Of a DNA stretch of 64,000 nucleotides, positions 26,417 through 35,391 are shown in pieces; position 1 is the stretch's first letter, and each line of letters opens with the position of its first letter. The notes below the pieces were generated by a model. That model saw only the letters and a program-made list of their open reading frames with translations, had not been told where the DNA came from and made no database searches. Source of the DNA: Mucilaginibacter sp. PAMC 26640 (GTDB taxonomy: Bacteria; Bacteroidota; Bacteroidia; Sphingobacteriales; Sphingobacteriaceae); NCBI GenBank assembly GCA_001596135.1, contig CP014773.1, forward strand, positions 2,666,001 to 2,730,000, written 5' to 3'. The translations under genes and the position numbers were made by a program.

Positions 26417-26772
26417 TTTGCTAATGTATTTTTTATATAAGCGGCAACCTGTTGCTGTTCAGTTATCGATAGCTTGTCGCCTTCGTATTCCCAGCCCTGC
26501 TGGTTGTTGCTTATATTAATTTCTCCCAGGTAATCTTTCTGGTTAACTTCTTCCAATCCAGGGATATCGTCGCCTACCCCGGCCGGGATACTCAAGTGAT
26601 TAAAAATTGTATCGTTAGCAATATCCGAGCGGTATATCCCATATATGGCAGGAACAGTAGTCTCCTCAAAATTAGCATTCATGTGTTCCAGGTAAATATT
26701 TAGCGTTTCTCCGCTGTCTGTAACAATTGAGAATGACATAGTCGTATAGTTTGAGCCGTTTAAATTGTCCAT
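26413..26772 (-). CDS. Hypothetical protein of 119 residues
   Basis: I do not recognise a family. The soluble, acidic protein begins MDNLNGSNYTTMSFSIVTDSG and has no signal peptide or cysteine. Its 3' end overlaps the convergent J-KTSC gene by 4 bp. The reading frame shows a normal codon pattern and is the only credible gene on this strand here. Confidence 0.6.
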   Translation of the reverse strand: MDNLNGSNYTTMSFSIVTDSGETLNIYLEHMNANFEETTVPAIYGIYRSDIANDTIFNHLSIPAGVGDDIPGLEEVNQKDYLGEINISNNQQGWEYEGDKLSITEQQQVAAYIKNTLAN

Positions 26773-26859
26773 AGCTTATATTTTATACTATAGGTACAAG
26801 TGGGTTCACTAAAATGTTCTCCGGGCGGCTAATTATGTTGCGTGGTACCCATAAAAAAA

Positions 26860-26878
26860 CCTTCCCGTAATGAGAAGG
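26860..26878 (-). terminator. Terminator downstream of tRNA-Arg
   Basis: On the minus strand, CCTTC and GAAGG form a short stem immediately followed by seven T residues (plus-strand A run 26853-26859). It lies just beyond the tRNA 3' end. Confidence 0.7.
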
Positions 26879-26884
26879 CTTTTG

Positions 26885-26956
26885 TGTTTCCGATGAGATT
26901 CGAACTCATATCGACGGCTTCGGAGGCCATAATTCTATCCATTGAACTACGGAAAC
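26885..26956 (-). tRNA. tRNA-Arg, anticodon CCG
   Basis: The minus strand folds as a cloverleaf: acceptor GTTTCCG/CGGAAAC, D arm with AATGG, anticodon stem ATGGC/GCCGT with loop CTCCGAA (anticodon CCG, reading CGG arginine codons), and T arm with GTTCGAATC. The discriminator base is A and no CCA is encoded. No integrase or att-like repeat is seen next to it. Confidence 0.93.
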
Positions 26957-27071
26957 AATATTTGCGCAAATATAGGATAATTATGCGTCTGATAAATTAA
27001 TTCCGCAAGTTCGATCAAACCCCGGCCTCCAGAGCCAATATCGCATCCGTTCCGCTTAGGCGGCATTGCAG

Positions 27072-28172
27072 TTAAACATTAAACCTGAAGTGCATCACAT
27101 CACCATCTGCAACAATATAGGTTTTACCTTCAATGCCCATTTTGCCGGCTTCTTTTATCGCAGCTTCTGACCCATTGTATTTTACAAACTCTTCATATTT
27201 AATTACCTCAGCCCGGATAAACCCTTTCTCAAAATCGCTGTGGATAACACCGGCGGCTTGCGGCGCCGTAAATCCTTTGGTAATGGTCCAGGCGCGTACT
27301 TCCTGCACGCCGGCAGTAAAGTATGTTGCCAGGTTAAGCAAGCGATAAGCTGCCTTGATGAGTTGGGTCACACCAGATTCGCTCAGGCCAAGGTCGGCTA
27401 AAAACATCTGGCGGTCGTCGTATGATTCCATTTCGGCAATCTCGGCTTCAATTTGGGCAGAGATGATCAGCACCTCGGCATTTTCTTCCTTAGCAACCGC
27501 TTTTACACGTTCCACATAAGCATTACCAGTGCTTACCGATGCTTCATCAACGTTGCAAACATACATTACAGGTTTAGCCGTAAGCAGCCAGATGTCGGCA
27601 ATATACTCCTGATCCTCCTCCGCTACCGGAGCGGTCCGGGCAGATTTACCCTCCAGCAGGTGGTTGCGGTAGGTGTTTAAAACATCATATGTTTTTTTAG
27701 CCTCCTTATCACCTGTTTTGGCCGATTTTTCAAACTTGGCGATCTTTTTTTCTATCGAATCAAGGTCCTTCAATTGCAGTTCGGTGTCGATGATCTCTTT
27801 ATCCCGGATAGGGTCTACTGATCCATCCACATGGATAACGTTATCGTTATCAAAGCAGCGCAGCACATGGATTATGGCATTTGTTGCGCGGATGTTGGCC
27901 AGGAACTGGTTACCCAACCCTTCGCCTTTACTGGCACCTTTTACAAGGCCGGCAATGTCAACAATCTCTATAACGTTTGGTACAACGTTTTTTGGGTTTA
28001 CGATCTCGGTAAGCTTGGTTAAGCGCTCATCCGGCACAGTAATTACGCCCACATTGGGCTCTATGGTACAAAACGGAAAATTGGCCGCCTGTGCCTTTGC
28101 ATTTGATAAACAGTTAAAAAGCGTTGACTTACCCACATTTGGCAAACCCACTATACCACATTGTAAACCCAT
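27072..28172 (-). CDS. ychF: Redox-regulated ribosome-associated ATPase YchF (Obg family)
   Basis: This universally conserved P-loop protein of the TRAFAC class binds ATP and ribosomes. The sequence begins MGLQCGIVGLPNVGKSTLF, with the P loop at GLPNVGKS, the switch region DIAGLVKGASKGEGLGNQFL and a C-terminal TGS domain ending TYIVADGDVMHFRFNV. I chose ATG 28172, giving 366 residues, the family length; an upstream in-frame start would add MIIKKYI. The altered NKxD region (NVDEAS) agrees with ATP rather than GTP specificity. Confidence 0.95.
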   Translation of the reverse strand: MGLQCGIVGLPNVGKSTLFNCLSNAKAQAANFPFCTIEPNVGVITVPDERLTKLTEIVNPKNVVPNVIEIVDIAGLVKGASKGEGLGNQFLANIRATNAIIHVLRCFDNDNVIHVDGSVDPIRDKEIIDTELQLKDLDSIEKKIAKFEKSAKTGDKEAKKTYDVLNTYRNHLLEGKSARTAPVAEEDQEYIADIWLLTAKPVMYVCNVDEASVSTGNAYVERVKAVAKEENAEVLIISAQIEAEIAEMESYDDRQMFLADLGLSESGVTQLIKAAYRLLNLATYFTAGVQEVRAWTITKGFTAPQAAGVIHSDFEKGFIRAEVIKYEEFVKYNGSEAAIKEAGKMGIEGKTYIVADGDVMHFRFNV

Positions 28173-28276
28173 TATATATTTTTTTATAATCAAGCGAAAA
28201 GAACCATGGTAACCGTCTTGCGTTCCGACTCTTGTTTACCGGCTCTTTTCAAGGCGCAAAGATAACAGAAAAAATG

Positions 28277-28307
28277 CCTTGTAATTTGAAAAAATAAACG
28301 ACTTTTG
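28277..28307 (+). promoter_or_regulatory. Possible promoter of mgtE
   Basis: TTG at 28279-28281, an 18-base spacer and GACTTTTG at 28300-28307 resemble the Bacteroidota TTG-N19-TAnnTTTG pattern, with the first -7 bases imperfect. It is about 60 bp before the mgtE start. Confidence 0.35.
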
Positions 28308-28365
28308 CCAGCATTACCGAACGGTATAAAACAAGTTAAAAACGATGTAAACAAGAGGGTTTTTT

Positions 28366-29736
28366 ATGGAGGAAATGGTTGAGCAAATAGAATTGTTACT
28401 GGAGCAGGGAGATAATACACAGCTACAGGAATATTTAAATAACCTCAACATCTCTGATGTAGAAGAACTTATAGATGAATTACCCGAACACGGGCCAAAG
28501 TTTATAACGCTGCTGTCGCCCAACCGGGCTGTAAACGTTTTCAGGATCCTGGATTTTCCAACCCAGGAGCGTATCATAAAGAAACTTACGGGAGAAAAGG
28601 TAGGCGAGATCATTAATGGCCTTCCGCCTGATGACCGTACCGCTCTTTTTAGCGAATTGCATGGTGATGCTGTAAAGGTGCTGATCCTCCATCTTACACC
28701 GGATGACCGTAAAGAAGCGCTTTCTTTATTAGGTTACAATGAGGACAGCGTAGGCCGTTTGATGACGCCTGACTATATTGCGGTTAAAAAAAATTGGGAT
28801 GTAACGCGGGTGTTGTCGCACATTCGCCGGTATGGCAAAAACTCAGAGACCATTGATGTTATTTATGTAATTGACGAAAATGGGCTGCTGCTGGATGATA
28901 TCCGGATCCGCGAGATTTTACTGGTAACACCGGAAACCAAAGTAAGCGACCTGATGGATGGCCGGCTGATTGCCCTGCATGCAAACGATCCGCAGGAAGA
29001 TGCAATCAATGTGTTCAGAATGAATAACCGCACGGCATTACCGGTAACTGATAGCGAAGATATTTTACTGGGGATAGTAACGGTAGATGATATTCTTTGG
29101 ATAGCCAATGAAGAGTACACCGAAGATATCCAAAAAATAGGTGGTACCGAGGCATTGGATGAACCTTACCTGGATATTAACCTTTTCCGCCTGGTGCAGA
29201 AACGCGCAGGCTGGCTGGTGATCCTGTTCCTGGGCGAAATGCTTACCGCTACCGCGATGGGGTTTTTTGAGCACGCTATCGAGAAAGCTGTGGTGCTGGC
29301 GCTGTTTATCCCGCTTATTATTTCCAGCGGGGGTAATAGTGGCTCACAGGCCTCCACACTGATCATCCAGGCTATGGCTTTGGGCGAGGTTACCATCTCC
29401 GATTGGTGGCGGGTAATGCGCCGCGAAATTCTTTCCGGCCTGATGCTGGGTATCGTGTTGGGAGTGATCGGTTTTATCCGCATAGCGGCTTTTAGTGCGT
29501 TCAGCTCCATGTACGGCCCGCACTGGATGCTGGTAGGGCTAACCATTGGTTTCTCGCTGGTTGGCGTGGTGCTTTGGGGGTCTCTGGCTGGTTCTATGCT
29601 GCCACTGCTCCTGAAAAAATTAGGTGCCGACCCCGCTACATCTTCCGCTCCTTTTGTAGCCACCCTGGTTGATGTTACCGGGCTTATCATTTATTTTTCG
29701 GTAGCACTGGCCTTTATGAATGGTATTTTGCTATAA
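28366..29736 (+). CDS. mgtE: Magnesium transporter MgtE
   Basis: A 456-residue magnesium channel of the inner membrane. The N-terminal superhelical domain (about residues 1-125) contains LPPDDRTALF and LTPDDRKEALSLLGY, two CBS domains follow (SVGRLMTPDYIAVK and KVSDLMDGRLIAL, about 127-250), then a plug helix and five membrane helices with the pore segment SGGNSGSQASTL. Cytosolic Mg2+ binding to the N and CBS domains closes the channel. The gene is divergent from ychF and ends at a hairpin terminator. Confidence 0.95.
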   Translation: MEEMVEQIELLLEQGDNTQLQEYLNNLNISDVEELIDELPEHGPKFITLLSPNRAVNVFRILDFPTQERIIKKLTGEKVGEIINGLPPDDRTALFSELHGDAVKVLILHLTPDDRKEALSLLGYNEDSVGRLMTPDYIAVKKNWDVTRVLSHIRRYGKNSETIDVIYVIDENGLLLDDIRIREILLVTPETKVSDLMDGRLIALHANDPQEDAINVFRMNNRTALPVTDSEDILLGIVTVDDILWIANEEYTEDIQKIGGTEALDEPYLDINLFRLVQKRAGWLVILFLGEMLTATAMGFFEHAIEKAVVLALFIPLIISSGGNSGSQASTLIIQAMALGEVTISDWWRVMRREILSGLMLGIVLGVIGFIRIAAFSAFSSMYGPHWMLVGLTIGFSLVGVVLWGSLAGSMLPLLLKKLGADPATSSAPFVATLVDVTGLIIYFSVALAFMNGILL

Positions 29737-29752
29737 CACTATTAAACAAAAA

Positions 29753-29775
29753 TACCCTGCCTTTCGGGCGGGGTA
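29753..29775 (+). terminator. Terminator after mgtE
   Basis: TACCCTGCC (29753-29761) pairs with GGCGGGGTA (29767-29775), allowing one G-T pair, around a five-base loop, and is followed by CCTTTTC. Confidence 0.7.
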
Positions 29776-29815
29776 CCTTTTCTTGTAATATGCCGATTTA
29801 AGTTAGGGTTTCGTC

Positions 29816-30136
29816 TTAATAAGAAAAATTCTCATCCGCTTTGGCCACTTCCGGGGCTTCACTAAATTCGTAACGTTTCTCTACCACTTCCTGGTTATCT
29901 TTTATATAATCCACAGCGTCTTTCAAGCCTTCTGCAAATTTTTCGAAGTCTTCTTTATACAAAAATATCTTATGCTTCACAAAAACCCCATCTTCCAAAC
30001 GCTTCTTGCTCTCGGTTATCGTAACATAGTAATCGTTTGACCGGGTTGCCTTTACGTCAAAAAAATAAGTTCTCTTGCCGGCTCTCACCTTGCTGGAGTA
30101 TACCTCTTCACGCTCTCTGTTATCAAAATCTCCCAT
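29816..30136 (-). CDS. DUF3276 (PUR-like nucleic acid-binding) protein
   Basis: A 106-residue protein of the DUF3276 family, which is characteristic of Bacteroidota and has a PUR-alpha-like fold able to bind single-stranded nucleic acid. The sequence carries the family signature: EEVYSSKVRAGKRTYFFDVKATRSNDYYVTITESKKR followed by KHKIFLYKEDFEKF. It is a single-gene unit with a 195-bp AT-rich upstream region. The biological role is not established. Confidence 0.9.
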   Translation of the reverse strand: MGDFDNREREEVYSSKVRAGKRTYFFDVKATRSNDYYVTITESKKRLEDGVFVKHKIFLYKEDFEKFAEGLKDAVDYIKDNQEVVEKRYEFSEAPEVAKADENFSY

Positions 30137-30331
30137 ATTATAAAATTGTAATAGTTTTGGTTGGGATAAATATAATTATTTTTTTAATGCACAAGTAATA
30201 TTTGTATCAATATTAAATTTTTGTTCAAATTATTTACTTAATTGGTTTAAAGAAAATGTAGTTTGTAAAAAAGATTAGCTGAACAAACATTTGTTGGAAA
30301 GGTAGTTTTGCGCAGGAAGGCAGTTTAACGA

Positions 30332-32122
30332 TTAAACCTGCTTCTCTTCTTCTTCCAGCAATTGCTTTTCGTACAGCTCAAAATAAGCGGTTTTCAACTC
30401 CATCAGTTGGTTATGAGTACCCTGCTCAATTATTTCGCCATTATCTATCACCAGTATTTTATCCGCATTTTTAATAGTGCTGATCCTGTGCGATATAATG
30501 ATGCTGGTTTTATCCTGCATAATACGCCCAAGGTTGCTCAGGATCTCCTCCTCGGTGCGGGTATCAACGGCGGATAAGCAATCATCAAATATCAATACCT
30601 GCGGCTGTTTAACAATGGCGCGCGCAATACTTACACGTTGCTTTTGCCCGCCGGATAAGGTTACCCCGCGTTCGCCTATCAGTGTATCAAAGCCGTGTTC
30701 CAGCTCCATAATATTGTTGTATACGGCAGCATCTTTAGCAGCCTGCTTTACCCGGGGCAGATCCAGCACATCTGCACTAAAGGCAATGTTGTGTGAAATG
30801 ATATCTGAAAAAAGAAAAACCTCCTGTGGTACGAAACCAATTTGCGAGCGGTAGCTCTCCAGGTTCACCTGCTTTATCGGCTCACCGTCAACCAGTATCT
30901 GGCCACCGGTGGTATCATACATGCGCATGATCAGGTTGGCAACGGTTGATTTACCTGAGCCGGTACGGCCGATTATTGCCACCATTTCGCCGGGATTGGC
31001 TACAAACGAAACCTGCTTTAAGGCCTGTATGCCGGTATCGGGGTACGTGAACGATACCTCCCTGAATTCTATTTTACCATTGAATTTTCGTGGTGCTGCA
31101 TCCGGCGAATTAATCTCGGGCTGCTCGTGCAAAAACTCGTTGATCCGCTTTTGTGATGCTGCTGCCCGCTGTACTAAGGAGGTTACCCAGCCTAAAGATA
31201 TCACCGGAAATGCCAGCATATTAAGATAAACAATGAACTCGGCAATATTGCCTGCGGTAATATTGCCTTTCATTACTTCCACACCACCTATATACATGGT
31301 GATCACATTGCTCAGGCCAATCAGCAACAGCATCGACGGGAAGAACATAGCCTGAACTTTGGCCATCTCCATGCTTTGTACTTTATACTGCTCGCTTTCT
31401 GCGGCGAATTTTTCGCGCACGAAACCTTCTCGCACGTAAGATTTAATTACCCGGATACCCGAGAAATTCTCCTGAACAAAGCTGGATAATATAGATAAGC
31501 GCTTTTGAATTTGCTCGCTCCGGAATTCAATGATGCTGTTTACATAAAAAATAATGACCGCCAGGATGGGCAGCGGTAGTATCGAAAAGATCGTTAGCCT
31601 AACATTTACGGTAAGCATGGCATAGATCACCAGTATAAACAGAACCACCGTATTGATGGAGTACATAATACCCGGGCCTATGTACATGCGTACGCGGCTT
31701 ACATCTTCGGTAACTCGATTCATCAGATCGCCGGTGTTATGGCGGCGATAGAAGGCAAGGGAAAGTTTTTGATAATGGTTGTAGATCTCGTTCTTTTGAT
31801 CGAACTCGATATGCCGCGACATCAGGATGATGGTTTGCCGCATAAAAAACAGGAACAGGCCCCTTAGCAAAGAAAGCAGTAACACCAAAATGCCAAATAG
31901 CAGCAAACTGGATCCGAAAATATCATATACCATACTTTGGCGGCTAAAGCCGGTGAAAAGCTGGTAGGTGCTAATGTTCTCTGTAACAAGATCGAACGCC
32001 ACCCTAACTACCTGAGCCGGCAATACGCCAAAAATATTGGAGATGACAACAAACAACACACCGGGCACCAGTCGCCAGCGGTATTTGTAAAAGAATTTAT
32101 TGAGGTATGCGAGCTCCTTCAT
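30332..32122 (-). CDS. ABC exporter with fused membrane and ATPase domains
   Basis: A 596-residue half-transporter of the MsbA/multidrug type. Residues 1-320 form six membrane helices; the ATPase domain has Walker A GRTGSGKST (about 377-385), the Q loop VPQEVFLF, signature LSGGQKQR and Walker B VLIFDDCLSAVDT. In these proteins two copies work as a homodimer to extrude lipids or drugs. The aspartate following the Walker B Asp (DDCLS rather than DEATS) is a variation of the usual catalytic Glu and would slow hydrolysis in many ABC proteins. No partner gene is adjacent. Confidence 0.88.
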   Translation of the reverse strand: MKELAYLNKFFYKYRWRLVPGVLFVVISNIFGVLPAQVVRVAFDLVTENISTYQLFTGFSRQSMVYDIFGSSLLLFGILVLLLSLLRGLFLFFMRQTIILMSRHIEFDQKNEIYNHYQKLSLAFYRRHNTGDLMNRVTEDVSRVRMYIGPGIMYSINTVVLFILVIYAMLTVNVRLTIFSILPLPILAVIIFYVNSIIEFRSEQIQKRLSILSSFVQENFSGIRVIKSYVREGFVREKFAAESEQYKVQSMEMAKVQAMFFPSMLLLIGLSNVITMYIGGVEVMKGNITAGNIAEFIVYLNMLAFPVISLGWVTSLVQRAAASQKRINEFLHEQPEINSPDAAPRKFNGKIEFREVSFTYPDTGIQALKQVSFVANPGEMVAIIGRTGSGKSTVANLIMRMYDTTGGQILVDGEPIKQVNLESYRSQIGFVPQEVFLFSDIISHNIAFSADVLDLPRVKQAAKDAAVYNNIMELEHGFDTLIGERGVTLSGGQKQRVSIARAIVKQPQVLIFDDCLSAVDTRTEEEILSNLGRIMQDKTSIIISHRISTIKNADKILVIDNGEIIEQGTHNQLMELKTAYFELYEKQLLEEEEKQV

Positions 32123-32436
32123 TATATATGTGCAAAAGTCCGCGAAGTCGGAAAGCCCGACAGACGGAAATCAAAAGTAGTAAATAAGGTTTACCGATTC
32201 TTGTCAGTTTTCATCAATCTCCTGTCAAATCTGAGTGGCCTGACTTCTCCAATTCCTATATGGTTTGCCTTTGGATGAAATGGATTGATCAGCACGTTAT
32301 TCGCCAACGGATCTATAACGGATGGAATATATTAAATCAACGCGCTTTTTGATCTTAGCCAGGCGTTGCCAATCTGTTGAAAAATAGCCGGGGCGGGATA
32401 GCTGGTCCAGTTGGCAGGTAGTTGTGCTATTTTAAT
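32123..32436. other. Intergenic region with a short structured repeat
   Basis: No gene is supported. Near the ABC gene start, 32137-32170 contains paired GTCGG/CCGAC arms inside TCCG/CGGA ends, similar in sequence style to the CTTACGGA repeat at 32720 and to 41217-41240. Confidence 0.4.
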
Positions 32437-32649
32437 TTATTCGGTAGCAACGCGGTCGGGGTTAATTAAAGTAACGGTTACCAGGTTATTGTGGATCTCA
32501 TTGGTAGTGAAATCTACCAATTTTTTCAATATAGCTGTAGATGAATTTACTGCGGCATAAATGGCAGGCGGGTAATTATGCCACCGAGCCCCTGAAAGCA
32601 AGCCGCCACAGCCGCTGAGATTACGCGCGTATTTTTCTCTTACTAACAA
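32437..32649 (-). pseudogene. Remnant of a short-chain dehydrogenase (SDR)
   Basis: A 70-residue frame whose second half reads YAAVNSSTAILKKLVDFTTNEI and VTVTLINPDRVATE. This matches the region after the catalytic Tyr-x-x-x-Lys of SDR enzymes (typically YAASKAAL then INPGRVATE), but the catalytic Lys and the whole NAD-binding half are missing. I read it as a decayed gene fragment. The initial residues up to about 15 may not belong to the original protein. Confidence 0.4.
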
Positions 32650-32719
32650 ACAGACAAATGCCCCTGATTCCGAATTTATTTTGATTTTTCGTCAACAACC
32701 CATCAGCATTTGAATTTCA

Positions 32720-32767
32720 CTTACGGACTTACGGACTTACGGACTTACGGACTTACGGACTTACCGG
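32720..32767 (+). repeat. Tandem 8-bp repeat CTTACGGA
   Basis: Five perfect copies of CTTACGGA (32720-32759) and a degenerate sixth (32760-32767). It ends about 20 bp upstream of the -33 element of the dehydrogenase promoter, so copy-number changes would move upstream sequence relative to that promoter. Confidence 0.93.
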
Positions 32768-32787
32768 TTTACGGACGCAACTAAAAC

Positions 32788-32818
32788 TTTGTCCCTAATA
32801 AAAAAACCTCTACTTTTG
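32788..32818 (+). promoter_or_regulatory. Bacteroidota-type promoter of the dehydrogenase gene
   Basis: TTTG at 32788-32791, exactly 19 bases, then TACTTTTG at 32811-32818 matches the consensus TTTG-N19-TAnnTTTG of the Bacteroidota primary sigma factor. Transcription should begin around 32825, which excludes the in-frame TTG at 32789 as a start. Confidence 0.8.
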
Positions 32819-32854
32819 CGGTGCGTAAGAAATATCACCTCTGCCGTTCAAACA

Positions 32855-33940
32855 ATGCCCGTTCAACAGCCTACCGATAGTATTTTTAATCAGCTCGACG
32901 CGTTCGGCCACAAGAAAGTGGTTTACTGCAGCGATCCTGATACAGGCTTACGGGCAATCATAGCTATTCATGATACAACATTAGGGCCCGCTTTAGGCGG
33001 TACCCGGTTTTGGGCCTATAAAACCGAGCAGGAAGCCCTGCAGGATGTGTTGCGCCTCTCTAAAAGCATGACCTACAAATCTGCCGTAGCGGGTTTAAAC
33101 CTGGGTGGGGGCAAAGCGGTTATCATAGGGGATTCGCGCAAAGATAAATCCGAAGCATTGTTGCGTAAATTTGGCCGCTTTATTAAGAATTTAAACGGTG
33201 AATTTATTACTGCTGAGGATGTTGGTACCAACCCGAGGGATATGGAATATATCCGGATGGAAACCCAGCATGTAACCGGTATGCCCGAAACAATGGGTGG
33301 CAGCGGAGACCCTGCACCAATTGCGGCAATGGGCGTTTATATGGGGATTAAGGCCTGTATAAAGGAGCTCTACGGTAATGATCATATAACAGGGAGATCC
33401 GTTATTGTACAAGGCATTGGCCATGTAGGAGAACAGCTGGTAAAGTTGCTTCGCGAAGAAAACGCGAAAGTTTACGTAAGCGATATCAATGATGAGCGCA
33501 CGCGCCAGGTATCGAAAAAATATGGTGCAGAAGCAGTATCTAACAATAGTATTTTTGACATCAACGCAGATATTTATGCACCGTGTGCTTTAGGTGCAAC
33601 CATCAATACCGAAACAATTGGTAAGCTGCAATGCGCTATAATTGCCGGCTCGGCTAACAACCAATTGAAGGATGAGTTTCTGCACGGGCAGATGCTGTTG
33701 GAAAAAGGCATACTTTTTGCCCCGGATTATGTTATAAACGCAGGCGGCATCATTAATTGTTATTCGGAACTGATGGGATTCAGCAAAAAACGCACTTTGC
33801 AGCTTACCGAGAATATCTACGAGGCTACCAGAAATGTATTAAAGTTATCTAAATCGGAAAATATTTCTACAATAAATGCGGCAAACAAAATAGCCGAAAA
33901 ACGTATTGCAGATATTAAAAAAGTAAAATCAACCTATTAA
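32855..33940 (+). CDS. Leu/Glu/Phe/Val dehydrogenase
   Basis: A 361-residue NAD-dependent amino acid dehydrogenase, most like leucine dehydrogenase, interconverting branched-chain amino acids and keto acids. The catalytic region GLNLGGGKAVI contains the active Lys, GTNPRDMEYI and MGGSGDPAP line the substrate pocket, and the Rossmann motif is VQGIGHVGEQL. I chose ATG 32855, because the promoter at 32788-32818 lies inside the longer 383-residue frame. It could feed branched-chain fatty acid synthesis, which is typical of this group, but this is inference. Confidence 0.9.
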   Translation: MPVQQPTDSIFNQLDAFGHKKVVYCSDPDTGLRAIIAIHDTTLGPALGGTRFWAYKTEQEALQDVLRLSKSMTYKSAVAGLNLGGGKAVIIGDSRKDKSEALLRKFGRFIKNLNGEFITAEDVGTNPRDMEYIRMETQHVTGMPETMGGSGDPAPIAAMGVYMGIKACIKELYGNDHITGRSVIVQGIGHVGEQLVKLLREENAKVYVSDINDERTRQVSKKYGAEAVSNNSIFDINADIYAPCALGATINTETIGKLQCAIIAGSANNQLKDEFLHGQMLLEKGILFAPDYVINAGGIINCYSELMGFSKKRTLQLTENIYEATRNVLKLSKSENISTINAANKIAEKRIADIKKVKSTY

Positions 33941-33955
33941 TAATTATCATAACCG

Positions 33956-33973
33956 GTGCGCCCGGCGGCGCAC
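33956..33973 (+). other. Small GC hairpin between the dehydrogenase and nusB
   Basis: GTGCGC (33956-33961) and GCGCAC (33968-33973) flank a six-base loop. There is no T run, so it is not a typical terminator; it sits 16 bp before the nusB start and may influence translation. Confidence 0.4.
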
Positions 33974-33989
33974 ATAATCGTTCTTACAA

Positions 33990-34937
33990 ATGTTAAACAG
34001 AAGACACCTCCGGGTAAAAGTACTCCAATCGTTGTACGCGTATCATCAATCGGCCACGCGCGACATTAAACATCACGAAAAGCAGCTGCTGAGCAGTATA
34101 GACCAGGTATTTGAAATGTACATATGGATGCTGTCGCTGATCAGCGAAGTGATCGACTACACTTCAACGGATGCCGAAGAACGGGCCAACAAACATCTGC
34201 CCACTGCCGAAGATCTAAATGCCAGCAAGAAGATCCTTACGAATAGCTTTTACACCTCACTGGGTGATAACCGGGATTACCTTATAGCATTGAAGAAGTA
34301 CAAGGTAGAATGGTCATTTGATCCGGAACTAGCCAAATCGCTTTTTACAACTTTAAAAAACTCGCCTGAGTACGCCGAATACATTGCCAAAACGGATGAT
34401 ACCATCCATACAGACAAGGACATCATCAAGTTCATATTCAAAAAAGTAATTTTGAAATCGTCGCTTGCCGAGCAGGTATTTGAAGATAGGTTTATTTACT
34501 GGACTACCGATAAAGAAGTTTTACAGGCACTTATTGCCAAAACCTTCAAAAACTTTTCCAACGAAAACCCTAAAGACAACCAACTGGCAGACATTAGCGG
34601 TAACTGGGTTGAAGACAGGGAATTTGTAATTAACCTGTTCGATCAAACCATTCGGTACGATACGCAATACCAGGAATTGATTGCCCAAAAAACGCAGAAC
34701 TGGGAACCTGATCGCATTGCAATGATGGATACTTTGTTAATGAAGATGGCAATTGTGGAATTTGTGAATTTTACATCTATACCGGTCAAAGTAACCATTA
34801 ACGAGTACCTGGAGATCTCGAAAGAGTTTAGCACACCTAAGAGTAATTCGTTTATAAACGGTATCTTAGACAAGATTTTGTTTGAACTAAAAGCCGACAA
34901 TAAAGTTAAAAAAATAGGCCGGGGATTAATAGAATAA
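33990..34937 (+). CDS. nusB: Transcription antitermination protein NusB, long form
   Basis: A 315-residue member of the NusB family, roughly twice the E. coli length, as is usual in Bacteroidota. The N terminus has the conserved MLNRRHLRVKVLQSLYAYHQS arginine-rich helix; the C-terminal half holds the canonical core ending VEFVNFTSIPVKVTINEYLEISKEFSTPKSNSFINGILDKI. NusB with NusE binds boxA RNA in rRNA leader transcripts. The gene starts a co-directional run ending at yajC, with only 9 bp to the next gene. Confidence 0.92.
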   Translation: MLNRRHLRVKVLQSLYAYHQSATRDIKHHEKQLLSSIDQVFEMYIWMLSLISEVIDYTSTDAEERANKHLPTAEDLNASKKILTNSFYTSLGDNRDYLIALKKYKVEWSFDPELAKSLFTTLKNSPEYAEYIAKTDDTIHTDKDIIKFIFKKVILKSSLAEQVFEDRFIYWTTDKEVLQALIAKTFKNFSNENPKDNQLADISGNWVEDREFVINLFDQTIRYDTQYQELIAQKTQNWEPDRIAMMDTLLMKMAIVEFVNFTSIPVKVTINEYLEISKEFSTPKSNSFINGILDKILFELKADNKVKKIGRGLIE

Positions 34938-34946
34938 CCTTACAGG

Positions 34947-35378
34947 ATGAAAAAGATATTGGTATGTACAGTTGTTGCGGGTTTGCTAATGAGCGCCTGC
35001 AATTCTTCCACTCAAAAAACTACGGCTGTAGTTGCTGATGCGGGTGCCGCAGTTGCAACTAATGCGCCAATGATGAAATTTGAAAAAGAAACGCATGATT
35101 TTGGTAAAATCAAACGTGGTGATAAAGTAACCTACGAATTTAAATTTACCAATACAGGCAAATCGCCTTTGATTGTTAAGGACGCCGTGGCCACCTGTGG
35201 ATGTACTAAACCCGAATGGCCTACCACCCCCGTGCAACCGGGTGCCGACGGAGCAATAAAAGTAACCTTTGACAGCGCCACTAAAATGGGCCTGCAGGAT
35301 AAACAAATAACCATTACCGCTAATACAAACCCTGCCCAAAATATGGTGCATTTAATCGGCGAAGTAGCAGCAAACTAA
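34947..35378 (+). CDS. DUF1573 lipoprotein
   Basis: A 143-residue secreted lipoprotein with lipobox LLMSAC (Cys18) and a DUF1573 immunoglobulin-like domain from about residue 40. The family hallmark is EKETHDFGKIKRGDKVTYEFKFTNTG and the VATCGCTKPEWP segment with two cysteines. Its molecular function is unknown; such proteins are abundant in Bacteroidota envelopes. It lies 9 bp after nusB and 13 bp before yajC, so it is probably co-transcribed. Confidence 0.9.
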   Translation: MKKILVCTVVAGLLMSACNSSTQKTTAVVADAGAAVATNAPMMKFEKETHDFGKIKRGDKVTYEFKFTNTGKSPLIVKDAVATCGCTKPEWPTTPVQPGADGAIKVTFDSATKMGLQDKQITITANTNPAQNMVHLIGEVAAN

Positions 35379-35391
35379 TTAAAATTAAAAA

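Noticed and set aside
26885..26956. tRNA-Arg as an integration site
   Set aside because: No integrase, direct repeat or foreign gene block is seen next to the tRNA.
32720..32776. CTTACGGA repeat as a CRISPR array
   Set aside because: The units are contiguous 8-mers with no spacers and no cas genes.
32789..32854. TTG start giving a 383-residue dehydrogenase
   Set aside because: The promoter at 32788-32818 lies inside this extension.
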